DNA of 7,364 bases from an uncultured Akkermansia sp. (lineage in GTDB: Bacteria > Verrucomicrobiota > Verrucomicrobiia > Verrucomicrobiales > Akkermansiaceae), in contig CAJGCV010000089.1 in the NCBI GenBank assembly GCA_904501915.1, forward strand, positions 1 to 7,364, in the 5' to 3' direction. A program made the position numbers and the translations under genes. The first letter of the stretch is position 1. Each line of letters begins with the position of its first letter. Under the pieces are notes generated by a model. It did no database searches. It was given only the letters and a program-made list of their open reading frames with translations, and was not told the DNA's origin. Below, piece after piece: positions 1-5,677 of the stretch.

Positions 1-22
1 AACAATACCATTTTATCATACC

Positions 23-709
23 ATGAAAACACTCATCATAGCCCGCCACGGTAACACTTTTGCCAAAGGAGAAACACCCACCCGCGTGGGATGCCACACC
101 GACCTGCCCCTCGTTGAAGAAGAACGCGGCAAAGGTGTCGGCCTGTATCTGAAGAAACTGGGACTGGTGCCCACACGCATACTGGCTGCCCCGCTGAAGC
201 GCACCATGGGCACAGCCGCCCTTGCAGCAGAGGCAGCAGGCTGCACCTGCCCGGTGGAGCCCGACCACCGTTTCATCGAGGTGGACTACGGCCCCGATGA
301 AAATAAGACTGAGGAACAGGTCATGGCGCGCCTGGGCGCCGAAGCCGCCAAGGCAGAAGGTATCGACCCCGCCACCCTTACCCCGGAGGAAATTGCAGCT
401 AAAGGCGAAGCCATCATCGACAAGTGGAATGCCGATGCAACCGTCCCCAGCGGTTGGAAAGTGGATGTGCAACAAATCCGCGATAACTGGATGAGCCTCG
501 CCTCCGAAGTGAAGGACGGCGAAATCATGCTCTGCGTCTCCTCCAACGGCACCATCCGCTTTGCGCCGGTCATCACAGGCGACTACGCAGGGTTCTGCGC
601 AGAACACGACATCAAGGTAGCCACCGGTGGCGTATGCATTTTCACCAGCGAAGACGGCATCACCTGGTCCTGCACGGAATGGGGCACCAAGGCATTCAAG
701 AAAATCTGA
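23..709 (+). CDS. Histidine phosphatase superfamily protein (phosphoglycerate-mutase fold), second catalytic His missing
   Basis: The 228-residue product carries the superfamily's N-terminal signature: a beta strand followed by R8-H9-G10-N11-T12 (IIARHGNT), where H9 would be the phospho-accepting histidine. R60 in APLKRT matches the second phosphate-pocket arginine, and E86 in RFIEVDYG sits where the catalytic acid is usual. The C-terminal motif normally read VSHGGVIR appears as VSSNGTIR (172-179), so the second pocket histidine is replaced by Ser174. Active members hydrolyse or transfer phosphate on sugars, nucleotides or proteins; the substrate cannot be told here, and catalysis may be weak or lost. 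There is no signal peptide, so it is presumably cytoplasmic. The start is the first in-frame ATG; no Shine-Dalgarno is visible in the 22 bases upstream. mscL follows 12 bases later, so the two are probably co-transcribed. Family assignment is firm, function is not. Confidence 0.9.
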   Translation: MKTLIIARHGNTFAKGETPTRVGCHTDLPLVEEERGKGVGLYLKKLGLVPTRILAAPLKRTMGTAALAAEAAGCTCPVEPDHRFIEVDYGPDENKTEEQVMARLGAEAAKAEGIDPATLTPEEIAAKGEAIIDKWNADATVPSGWKVDVQQIRDNWMSLASEVKDGEIMLCVSSNGTIRFAPVITGDYAGFCAEHDIKVATGGVCIFTSEDGITWSCTEWGTKAFKKI

Positions 710-721
710 TCAGCTACGCAT

Positions 722-1150
722 ATGATAAACAAACTCAAACCTGCCTGGGTAGAAGAATTCAAGAAGTTTGCCCTGAAAGGGAACGTAGTCGATATGGCCG
801 TGGGTGTCATCATCGGCGGTGCGTTCGGCAAAATTGTCACGTCTCTGGTGAATGATATCATCATGCCGGCAGTCTCGATGCTTACCGGTGACACCAAGAA
901 TCTGGCAGAGCTCACCTATGCCCTAAGTGCAGAGGAAGGAGTCCCGGTCATCAAATATGGTGTATTCTGCCAGACCGTGCTGGATTTCCTCATCATTGCC
1001 CTTACCATCTTCTGGGCGGTACGCCTGGTATGCAAGCTGCGCGTGAAGAAGGAAGAACCGGCAGCCCCTGCCCCGGCACCGGAGCCTCCTCCCACCCCGG
1101 AGGACATTCTGCTGCTGCGAGAAATCCGCGACGCATTGAAAAACAAGTGA
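722..1150 (+). CDS. mscL: Large-conductance mechanosensitive channel MscL
   Basis: This 142-residue protein is a full-length MscL, the homopentameric inner-membrane channel that opens under membrane tension to release solutes during hypo-osmotic shock. The N-terminal amphipathic helix (EEFKKFALKGNVVDMAVG, residues 11-28) runs into TM1 with the hallmark glycine-rich stretch VIIGGAFGKIVTSLVNDIIMP (29-49). A periplasmic loop follows (about 50-77), then TM2 (about 79-104). The C-terminal tail has the conserved bundle helix TPEDILLLREIRDALK (125-140). The linker before it (about 110-124) is unusually rich in Ala, Pro and Glu. The ATG at 722 fits the normal MscL N-terminus; no Shine-Dalgarno is visible, so translation may be coupled to the upstream phosphatase gene 12 bp away. 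The stop codon overlaps the start of the HU-like gene as GTGA, which suggests translational coupling. Confidence 0.98.
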   Translation: MINKLKPAWVEEFKKFALKGNVVDMAVGVIIGGAFGKIVTSLVNDIIMPAVSMLTGDTKNLAELTYALSAEEGVPVIKYGVFCQTVLDFLIIALTIFWAVRLVCKLRVKKEEPAAPAPAPEPPPTPEDILLLREIRDALKNK

Positions 1151-1419
1151 ATAAAAAGCAACTCATAGCCAGGGTTCAGCGATACATGGGTCCTGGTGCT
1201 ACCCGAGCCACCGCCTCTGCCGCAGTAGAGGCGGTGCTCGCATCCATCCGGCTGGCCACAGACTGCGATGGAAAGAAACTCCACCTGACTAAATTCGGAA
1301 CCTTTGAAAGGGTTTTGAGAGAGGCTCGTCAGGGATACGACATCAACACCGGCAGCATGCGCAGCATACCGGCCAGAAGCGAGCTCACGTTCAAGGCTGC
1401 CAGAAACATGGCACCCTGA
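1147..1419 (+). CDS. HU/IHF-family DNA-binding protein (GTG start)
   Basis: Read from the GTG at 1147 the product has exactly 90 residues, the canonical HU length, and begins MNKKQLIARVQ like HU's first helix. The helical dimer core covers about 3-40. The beta-saddle includes LTKFGTFERVLREA (47-60), matching HU's GFGTFxVxxRxA, followed by the DNA-binding arm RQGYDINTG (61-69) and the closing strand and helix IPARSELTFKAARNM (74-88). The family binds and bends DNA non-specifically (HU) or at sites (IHF). The arm normally reads RNPxTG; here the intercalating proline is Ile66. The start is chosen over an upstream in-frame ATG at 1030 because that extension would lie almost wholly within mscL in another frame and shows no domain. 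The GTG overlaps the mscL TGA by four bases, indicating coupling. It is likely one of several HU paralogues in the genome. Confidence 0.92.
   Translation: MNKKQLIARVQRYMGPGATRATASAAVEAVLASIRLATDCDGKKLHLTKFGTFERVLREARQGYDINTGSMRSIPARSELTFKAARNMAP
1209..1236 (+). repeat. Perfect 10-bp inverted repeat (hairpin) inside the HU-like gene
   Basis: CACCGCCTCT (1209-1218) and AGAGGCGGTG (1227-1236) are exact reverse complements separated by an 8-base loop. The RNA could form a stable GC-rich stem 62 bases after the GTG start. No T-tract follows, so it is not an intrinsic terminator. It codes for ATASAAVEAV-type helix residues, so it may simply reflect codon choice; a regulatory role is inference. Confidence 0.6.
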
Positions 1420-1452
1420 ATCGCAGACGCGAATAACGGCCACTGTTCTTAT

Positions 1453-2013
1453 TTACACGACACGAGCAACAGCCCAGCTGAGCGGACGGTGGAAATCCGG
1501 CTCGCCGCTCTGGTCATCAGATGTGGTAAGGAACAGGTAGTCAGGGCTGTTCAAAATGCAGGTCGCAGCCAGACGGCAGCTGGTCACATCGATATCGATA
1601 CTACGAAGATAGGAAAGAGGAATGCGGGCAGAGCAACTCCAGCCGGTCGCCGAAACATCACCGGAGGTAATGACCCCGACCGGCACCCCGGCAGCAGCGT
1701 CACGCACGCGCGGTGCATTGAAAGCACAGGCCCACCAGGCACCATTCGGGCACAGGTTGAACTCCAGGTACTGTTTAGCATCAGCGTCTGCTACAAAGAA
1801 TTCTGCGGTATCATACATCCAGAGTTCTTCTTTGAACTCACCAGGTACAGCTTCTGGATGAATGGAGACTGGCGCAGCCTGGGATGCCCGGAATACGAGG
1901 TATTCTCCCTCTACCGTAAAGCTATATTCCACAGGTGCAGCAATGGCGTTTCCATACCACTCATGCGTGAGTTGCTGCACTACCGGTTCTCCCATGCTAA
2001 TGATGTTCTGCAT
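1453..2013 (-). CDS. CBM9/DOMON-like carbohydrate-binding-family protein, cytoplasmic-looking
   Basis: The 186-residue product resembles the carbohydrate-binding family 9-like (DOMON-type beta-sandwich) proteins. It has ELWMYDTAEFFVADADAK (63-80), like the family's 'W-x-x-D-x-x-E-x-F' strand pair, and YLEFNLCPNGAWWACAF (82-98), like the 'yyeFevnPxGa' strand. It ends with PDFHRPLSWAVAR (172-184), resembling the terminal 'FHxPxxFg' motif. In enzymes such domains bind sugar ends; alone their role is unknown. No signal peptide or membrane segment is seen. The frame is open back to an ATG at 2190, with other starts at 2064 and 1995. I chose 2013 because residues upstream look non-conserved and a sigma70-type promoter (2020-2048) would begin transcription there. 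It is convergent with the HU-like gene (33 bp apart, no terminator hairpin seen) and divergent from moxR. The fold assignment is moderate; the start is uncertain. Confidence 0.75.
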   Translation of the reverse strand: MQNIISMGEPVVQQLTHEWYGNAIAAPVEYSFTVEGEYLVFRASQAAPVSIHPEAVPGEFKEELWMYDTAEFFVADADAKQYLEFNLCPNGAWWACAFNAPRVRDAAAGVPVGVITSGDVSATGWSCSARIPLSYLRSIDIDVTSCRLAATCILNSPDYLFLTTSDDQSGEPDFHRPLSWAVARVV

Positions 2014-2019
2014 GCTTAA

Positions 2020-2048
2020 ATCATAGCAAACCGGGTGGCTTTTGGCAA
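2020..2048 (-). promoter_or_regulatory. Sigma70-type promoter for the CBM9-like gene, possibly leaderless
   Basis: On the minus strand TTGCCA (2048-2043, 5 of 6 matches to TTGACA) and TATGAT (2025-2020, 5 of 6 matches to TATAAT) are separated by exactly 17 bases. Standard spacing puts +1 at about 2013, the A of an ATG in the CBM9-like reading frame. No Shine-Dalgarno precedes that ATG or the next one at 1995. Prediction from sequence only. Confidence 0.45.
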
Positions 2049-2123
2049 CGAATAAATACGGCATATTGAAATAACAGTTGTACTCATGATTGAACAAGCT
2101 GCCGGTAAACTGCGTCAACTGAC

Positions 2124-2133
2124 ATTGTACAAT
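2124..2133. repeat. Perfect 10-bp palindrome ATTGTACAAT in the divergent spacer
   Basis: ATTGTACAAT is its own reverse complement and lies between the divergently transcribed CBM9-like gene and moxR. It overlaps a TACAAT -10-like hexamer on each strand, so a dimeric repressor bound here could block transcription. It may equally be chance; there is no second copy in the spacer. Confidence 0.4.
2128..2133 (+). promoter_or_regulatory. Candidate -10 box for the moxR-bat operon
   Basis: TACAAT matches TATAAT at five of six positions and lies 47 bases before the moxR ATG, giving a leader of about 40 bases. The -35 region at the right distance is poor (best hexamer TAAACT at 16-bp spacing, 2106-2111), so the promoter would need an activator or another sigma factor. 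The 2014-2180 spacer contains nothing better on this strand. Confidence 0.3.
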
Positions 2134-2180
2134 CTTGCCAACAGGCGCGCAAGTGGTAAACTTGGGCGCAAACCACGACC

Positions 2181-3164
2181 ATGAACACACAGGAATTCAA
2201 TGAACAAATAGCGCAGAAATCCGCATGGGTAAGCGCCGTGAAACAGGAAATGGCCAAGGTGGTAGTTGGCCAGCAGAAACTCGTGAACCGTTTGATTCTG
2301 AGTCTCCTCTGCAAAGGCCACGTACTACTGGAAGGTGTGCCGGGTCTTGCCAAAACCCTTTCCGTGAAAGCGCTGGCCGGCACCATGCAGGCCGCATTCT
2401 CGCGCATTCAGTTCACGCCGGATCTGCTGCCCGCAGACCTGCTGGGCACCATGATATATAATCCGGAAGAGCGCCAGTTCACCGCCAAGAAAGGCCCGGT
2501 ATTTGCGAATCTGATTCTGGCAGACGAAATCAACCGTGCGCCAGCCAAGGTGCAGAGCGCCCTGCTGGAAGCCATGCAGGAACGTCAGGTGACGCTGGGT
2601 GAGTGCAGCTACCCCCTGCCCAACCCCTTCCTGGTGCTGGCTACACAGAACCCCATTGAGCAGGAAGGCACCTACCAGCTGCCGGAAGCCCAGCTCGACC
2701 GATTCCTCTTCAAGGTAGTGGTGGATTATCCCAGCCGTGATGAAGAGCTCAAGGTGCTGGAAATGATGAGCAGCACCATGGCCACACCTCACACCAGCCA
2801 GGTAGTCACCGTACAGGAAATCGAAGAATCACGCGCGCTTATGGACCAGATTTTCATCGACCCCGCCGTGCAACGCTACATCGTAGACCTGGTGCGCGCT
2901 ACCCGAACCCCGGAAAAAGTGGATGCCCGGCTGGAAGGCATGGTGCGCGCCGGTGCATCCCCCCGCGCCACCATCAACATTGCCCTGGCAGCCAAGGCAC
3001 TGGCCTTCACCCGCCAGCGCGGCTACGTGACCCCGCAGGACGTAAAAGACCTGGCGCACGATATTCTGCGCCACCGCATTCTGCTTTCCTACGAAGCCGA
3101 AGCCGCCAACAAGACCAGCGACAACGTCATCGACAGCATCCTGTCCAAGGTACCCGTGCCGTAA
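2181..3164 (+). CDS. MoxR-family AAA+ ATPase
   Basis: The 327-residue product is a typical short MoxR ATPase, a cytoplasmic, probably hexameric, chaperone-like machine that remodels or activates VWA-domain partners. The Walker A motif is GVPGLAKT (52-59) and Walker B is LILADE (111-116) with D115/E116. Sensor 1 is N157 in ATQNP, and the arginine in LDRFLFK (R174) is a likely finger. Sensor 2 is GASPRA (258-263). The lid ends with the family pattern GYVTPQDVKDLAHDILRHRI (281-300). Length and motifs are complete. The ATG at 2181 is the first in frame giving a normal N-terminus; no Shine-Dalgarno is visible. It is the first gene of a five-gene + strand cluster, with the DUF58 gene following after six bases. 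Members in this context are often called MoxR or BatF-like; I leave the symbol open because MoxR paralogues are many. Confidence 0.97.
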   Translation: MNTQEFNEQIAQKSAWVSAVKQEMAKVVVGQQKLVNRLILSLLCKGHVLLEGVPGLAKTLSVKALAGTMQAAFSRIQFTPDLLPADLLGTMIYNPEERQFTAKKGPVFANLILADEINRAPAKVQSALLEAMQERQVTLGECSYPLPNPFLVLATQNPIEQEGTYQLPEAQLDRFLFKVVVDYPSRDEELKVLEMMSSTMATPHTSQVVTVQEIEESRALMDQIFIDPAVQRYIVDLVRATRTPEKVDARLEGMVRAGASPRATINIALAAKALAFTRQRGYVTPQDVKDLAHDILRHRILLSYEAEAANKTSDNVIDSILSKVPVP

Positions 3165-3170
3165 ACCGCT

Positions 3171-4061
3171 ATGGATAAAACGCAGGAAATCATGGAAAAA
3201 GTGCGCCGCATTGAGCTGCAGGCGCGCCGCATGTCCACCGCCACCTTTGCCGGGCAATACCGCTCGGGTTTCCGTGGTCAGGGGCTTGATTTCGATGATT
3301 TCCGCGAATACCGAGCCGGGGATGAACCCCGCTTTATCGACTGGAAAGTCACAGCCCGCACCGGTACGCCTTACGTAAGGACATTCCACGAAGAGCGCGA
3401 GCAAGTGCTGCTTCTGGCGGTGGATGTGAGCGGCAGCATGGACTACGCCAGCGCCGGCATCGCCGATACCAAGCGCGAATACGCCGCACAGATAGCCGCC
3501 GTGCTGGCATACAGCGCAGCGCTCAATGGCGACAAGGTCGGCCTGCTGCTTTTCGGTCACAAACCGCACTTCTATCTCCCCCCGGCAAAAGGCATGAAAC
3601 AATGTCAGCGCGTTGTGCGGGAAATCCTCAGTTCCCCCACAGCAGGAACAGATGACACCGTAGAGGAACTCGCCGCCGAAATTCTGCGCACCCAGCGCAA
3701 GAGCGCCATGGTCTTTCTCATCAGTGATTTCCTGGCAGCACCTGATAAACAATCCATTGGCAAACTGAATTTCCGGCACGAGCTCATTCCTGTGCGCGTG
3801 AATGACCCGGCAGAACTGGAACTGCCGGCGGCAGGACGCATCTGCTTCCGCGACCCGGAAACCGGCGAATTATTCGAAGGCGACCTGAGCAACACAGCCC
3901 TTCGCCAGGCACATGCCCGCGCCCTGCAGGCACACCGGGTTGAGTGGCAGCGCGTCTTCAACCAGCTGGGCATCGACTCTCTCGATTTGCTCACCACGCA
4001 GGAATTCATCCCCGCGCTTCGCAAAATGTTCAACCGCCGCAGCAGGCTCTTCGCACATTAA
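3171..4061 (+). CDS. DUF58 protein with VWA-like metal site
   Basis: This 296-residue protein has the DUF58 signature at residues 31-64: RSGFRGQGLDFDDF, then REYRAGDEPR, then FIDWKVTART. It is followed by a VWA-like fold with a metal-ion-dependent adhesion site: D85-V-S87-G-S89 (DVSGSM), a threonine candidate T160 in AGTDDT, and D186 in FLISDF. No transmembrane segment is visible, which places it with the short cytoplasmic DUF58 class (about 290 residues) usually encoded directly after MoxR. The biochemical role is not established; the gene neighbourhood and metal site suggest it is a MoxR client or adaptor in assembling the membrane Bat proteins. The start at 3171 is six bases after the moxR stop; an internal ATG at 3192 (Met8) is a possible alternative. 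There is no Shine-Dalgarno, so coupled translation is likely. Confidence 0.95.
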   Translation: MDKTQEIMEKVRRIELQARRMSTATFAGQYRSGFRGQGLDFDDFREYRAGDEPRFIDWKVTARTGTPYVRTFHEEREQVLLLAVDVSGSMDYASAGIADTKREYAAQIAAVLAYSAALNGDKVGLLLFGHKPHFYLPPAKGMKQCQRVVREILSSPTAGTDDTVEELAAEILRTQRKSAMVFLISDFLAAPDKQSIGKLNFRHELIPVRVNDPAELELPAAGRICFRDPETGELFEGDLSNTALRQAHARALQAHRVEWQRVFNQLGIDSLDLLTTQEFIPALRKMFNRRSRLFAH

Positions 4062-4064
4062 ACC

Positions 4065-4607
4065 ATGGGAAACGATATTTTACAGGCCATTCCCACATTG
4101 GAGAAAGATATTCCGGCAGGCCAGTTCATGGTGCAGGAATTCTGGGCACCCCTGCTCTGGGTGTGTGCCATTGCGATTCCCCTGGCAGCGCTGACCGCCT
4201 GGTGGCTCTACCGGCGCAACCGTAAACCAGCCGTACCGGCTGTGACACCGCTGCAGGAAGCGCTGGCTTCCATAGCAGAACTGGATGCCCAGCTTCCCCC
4301 GCTGCGCGAATGTGCCCTGCGGCTTTCCATGATTCTGCGCTCATATCTGGCAGGGCAGACGCAGGACCCCGCCTTGTACGAAACGCACGAAGAATTTTCC
4401 CAGCGAATGGATTCCTTGGCCAATGTACCGGTAAGCTGCCAGCTGGAAACCAGAGATTTGCTGGAACACCTGGCAGAGTTCAAATACGCAGGCGAAACCG
4501 CCACTGATGCCACGCGCGCCCACGCACTCGTGGAAAGCGCACGGAACCTGGTAGCCCGTATTGATACAGCACAGCAACAATCCCGCAAAGAGGAGGTCCC
4601 GGCATGA
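4065..4607 (+). CDS. Single-TM DUF4381-like protein of the Bat cluster
   Basis: The 180-residue product has a short N-terminal segment (1-25), one clear membrane helix (about 28-48, PLLWVCAIAIPLAALTAWWL) and an RRNR positive stop on its C-terminal side. By the positive-inside rule the C-terminal domain therefore lies in the cytoplasm. That domain is largely helical and holds YETHEEFSQRM (105-115) and DLLEHLAEFKYAGE (131-144), patterns reminiscent of DUF4381 proteins that sit between DUF58 and BatA genes. The function of that family is unknown; position suggests a membrane partner of BatA/BatB or of the DUF58 protein. It starts three bases after the DUF58 stop and its stop overlaps the batA start (ATGA). 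An AGGAGG near its 3' end serves the next gene. The membrane segment is certain; the family name rests on context plus weak motif resemblance. Confidence 0.8.
   Translation: MGNDILQAIPTLEKDIPAGQFMVQEFWAPLLWVCAIAIPLAALTAWWLYRRNRKPAVPAVTPLQEALASIAELDAQLPPLRECALRLSMILRSYLAGQTQDPALYETHEEFSQRMDSLANVPVSCQLETRDLLEHLAEFKYAGETATDATRAHALVESARNLVARIDTAQQQSRKEEVPA
4591..4596 (+). promoter_or_regulatory. Strong Shine-Dalgarno for batA
   Basis: AGGAGG lies seven bases before the ATG at 4604 (ten before the in-frame ATG at 4607), which supports 4604 as the start. It is the only full Shine-Dalgarno before any start codon in the window, although the gene also overlaps its upstream neighbour by four bases. 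This suggests batA is translated at a higher or independent rate. Confidence 0.8.
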
Positions 4608-5668
4608 TGCTCGCCAATGCTACAGCACCTGTGGTTGAAGCCACGCGTGAATTCACCTTTGCCCAACCAGCCTGGCTCTGGGCGCTGCCGGTCGTGCTTC
4701 TATTCCTCTTTCTGCGCCGGAGGCAAGGCACCACAGCCAGCCTGGTGCACCCGACCATACGCTTTGCAGCTGCCCAAATGCGCCGCCCTGCCACGCTGGC
4801 CGGGCGCATCGGCCCCATCTGCATGGTCCTTGCCATGGCGGCACTCATGGTTGCGCTTGCGCGCCCGCAGTGGAGAAACGAGCATACGGAAGAAACGGTC
4901 AGCGGCATTGACATCATGATAGCCTGTGACCTTTCCGGCTCCATGGCCAGCCGCGACATGCTTTTTGCAGCCAAGGACGAACGAGGACGCACGCAACGCG
5001 CCGCCATCGACCGCCTGACCGCAGCCAAATACGTCATCAGTGAGTTCATTGCCGGCCGCCCGAACGACCGCATCGGCCTTGTCGCCTTTGCAGGCAAGGC
5101 AAAACTCTGCAGTCCGCTCACGCTTGACCACGGCATTGTGCGCTACATCATCCGCGAGTTTTATCTGGCAGATAACCGCCGCCCCGGCTACATCGCAGAA
5201 GACGGCACCGCCATCGGCACGGCCATTGCCTCCGCAGCCCTTCGACTCGACGAGCGCAAGGAAACCAAGAGCAAAGTCATTATTCTGGTGACTGACGGCA
5301 TGAGCAACCGCGGCAGCATCTCACCCATCGATGCCGCCAGACAGGCCGCTGAGCTCGGCATCAAGATTTTCACCATCGCCATTGGCAAGGATGAACGAAT
5401 CTCCCGCTATACTGCCAACGTTGATACGTTCGACGAGAAGACGCTGCGCGAGATTGCCAGAATCACCGGAGGTCAATTCTACCGCGCCAGCAGTGGCGCG
5501 CGGCTGCAGAAGGCTTTTGAAAGCATCGACAAACTGGAAAAAACCGAGGCAAAACGCCGAACCCTCATCAGTTTCGATGAACTTTTCCCCTGGCCGCTTG
5601 CAGCCGCCGCACTCTTCCTTATCCTGGGCATCGGGCTCAACTTTGCCCGCCCCAGACCAGCCCCCTGA
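4604..5668 (+). CDS. batA: BatA-like membrane-anchored VWA protein
   Basis: The 354-residue protein has the BatA layout. Two N-terminal membrane helices (about 23-38 and 70-86) are joined by a positively charged loop (RRR at 38-40, R60-R61). A VWA domain follows (about 102-310) and then a C-terminal helix (about 330-347). The metal site is complete: D109-L-S111-G-S113 (CDLSGSM), T202 in EDGTAIG, and D231 in LVTDGMS. Charges suggest the VWA domain lies in the periplasm. Bat proteins were named for aerotolerance in Bacteroides; the molecular role is still unclear, and they probably form a complex with BatB and other operon products. An insert between the DxSxS motif and the next helix (residues 117-131, containing KDERGR) looks charged and flexible. 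The AGGAGG at 4591 fixes the start; the start overlaps the upstream stop by four bases. The extra roughly 18 residues before the first helix are unremarkable. Confidence 0.92.
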   Translation: MMLANATAPVVEATREFTFAQPAWLWALPVVLLFLFLRRRQGTTASLVHPTIRFAAAQMRRPATLAGRIGPICMVLAMAALMVALARPQWRNEHTEETVSGIDIMIACDLSGSMASRDMLFAAKDERGRTQRAAIDRLTAAKYVISEFIAGRPNDRIGLVAFAGKAKLCSPLTLDHGIVRYIIREFYLADNRRPGYIAEDGTAIGTAIASAALRLDERKETKSKVIILVTDGMSNRGSISPIDAARQAAELGIKIFTIAIGKDERISRYTANVDTFDEKTLREIARITGGQFYRASSGARLQKAFESIDKLEKTEAKRRTLISFDELFPWPLAAAALFLILGIGLNFARPRPAP

Positions 5669-5677
5669 TTCTGCACC

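Noticed and set aside
14..19. TATCAT as a -10 box for the phosphatase gene
   Set aside because: Only 22 bases precede the gene, so no -35 can be examined, and the hexamer is just three bases from the ATG. Too little to call.
1030..1146. ATG-initiated N-terminal extension of the HU-like protein
   Set aside because: It lies almost wholly within mscL in another frame; the 39 extra residues are not HU-like, and the GTG at 1147 gives the exact canonical length.
1420..1452. Bidirectional terminator between the convergent HU-like and CBM9-like genes
   Set aside because: No GC-rich hairpin followed by a T-tract could be found in the 33-base gap on either strand.
1588..1599. Palindrome ATCGATATCGAT
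   Set aside because: It falls within the CBM9-like coding sequence and encodes a Ser-Ile-Asp-Ile-Asp run; repeated Ile/Asp codons explain it.
2014..2190. N-terminal extension of the CBM9-like protein to ATG 2190 or 2064
   Set aside because: The extra residues look non-conserved, the longest form overlaps the moxR start, and a promoter lies inside the segment. Not fully excluded, since the frame is open.
2829..3779. Long minus-strand open frame (316 codons) across moxR and the DUF58 gene
   Set aside because: It lies antisense to two well-supported genes, has Cys/His/Gly-rich composition typical of shadow frames, and matches no family I recognise.
4480..5136. Minus-strand open frame (218 codons) antisense to batA
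   Set aside because: Shadow of batA; low-complexity Arg/Ser/Ala/Met-rich translation without domain signatures.
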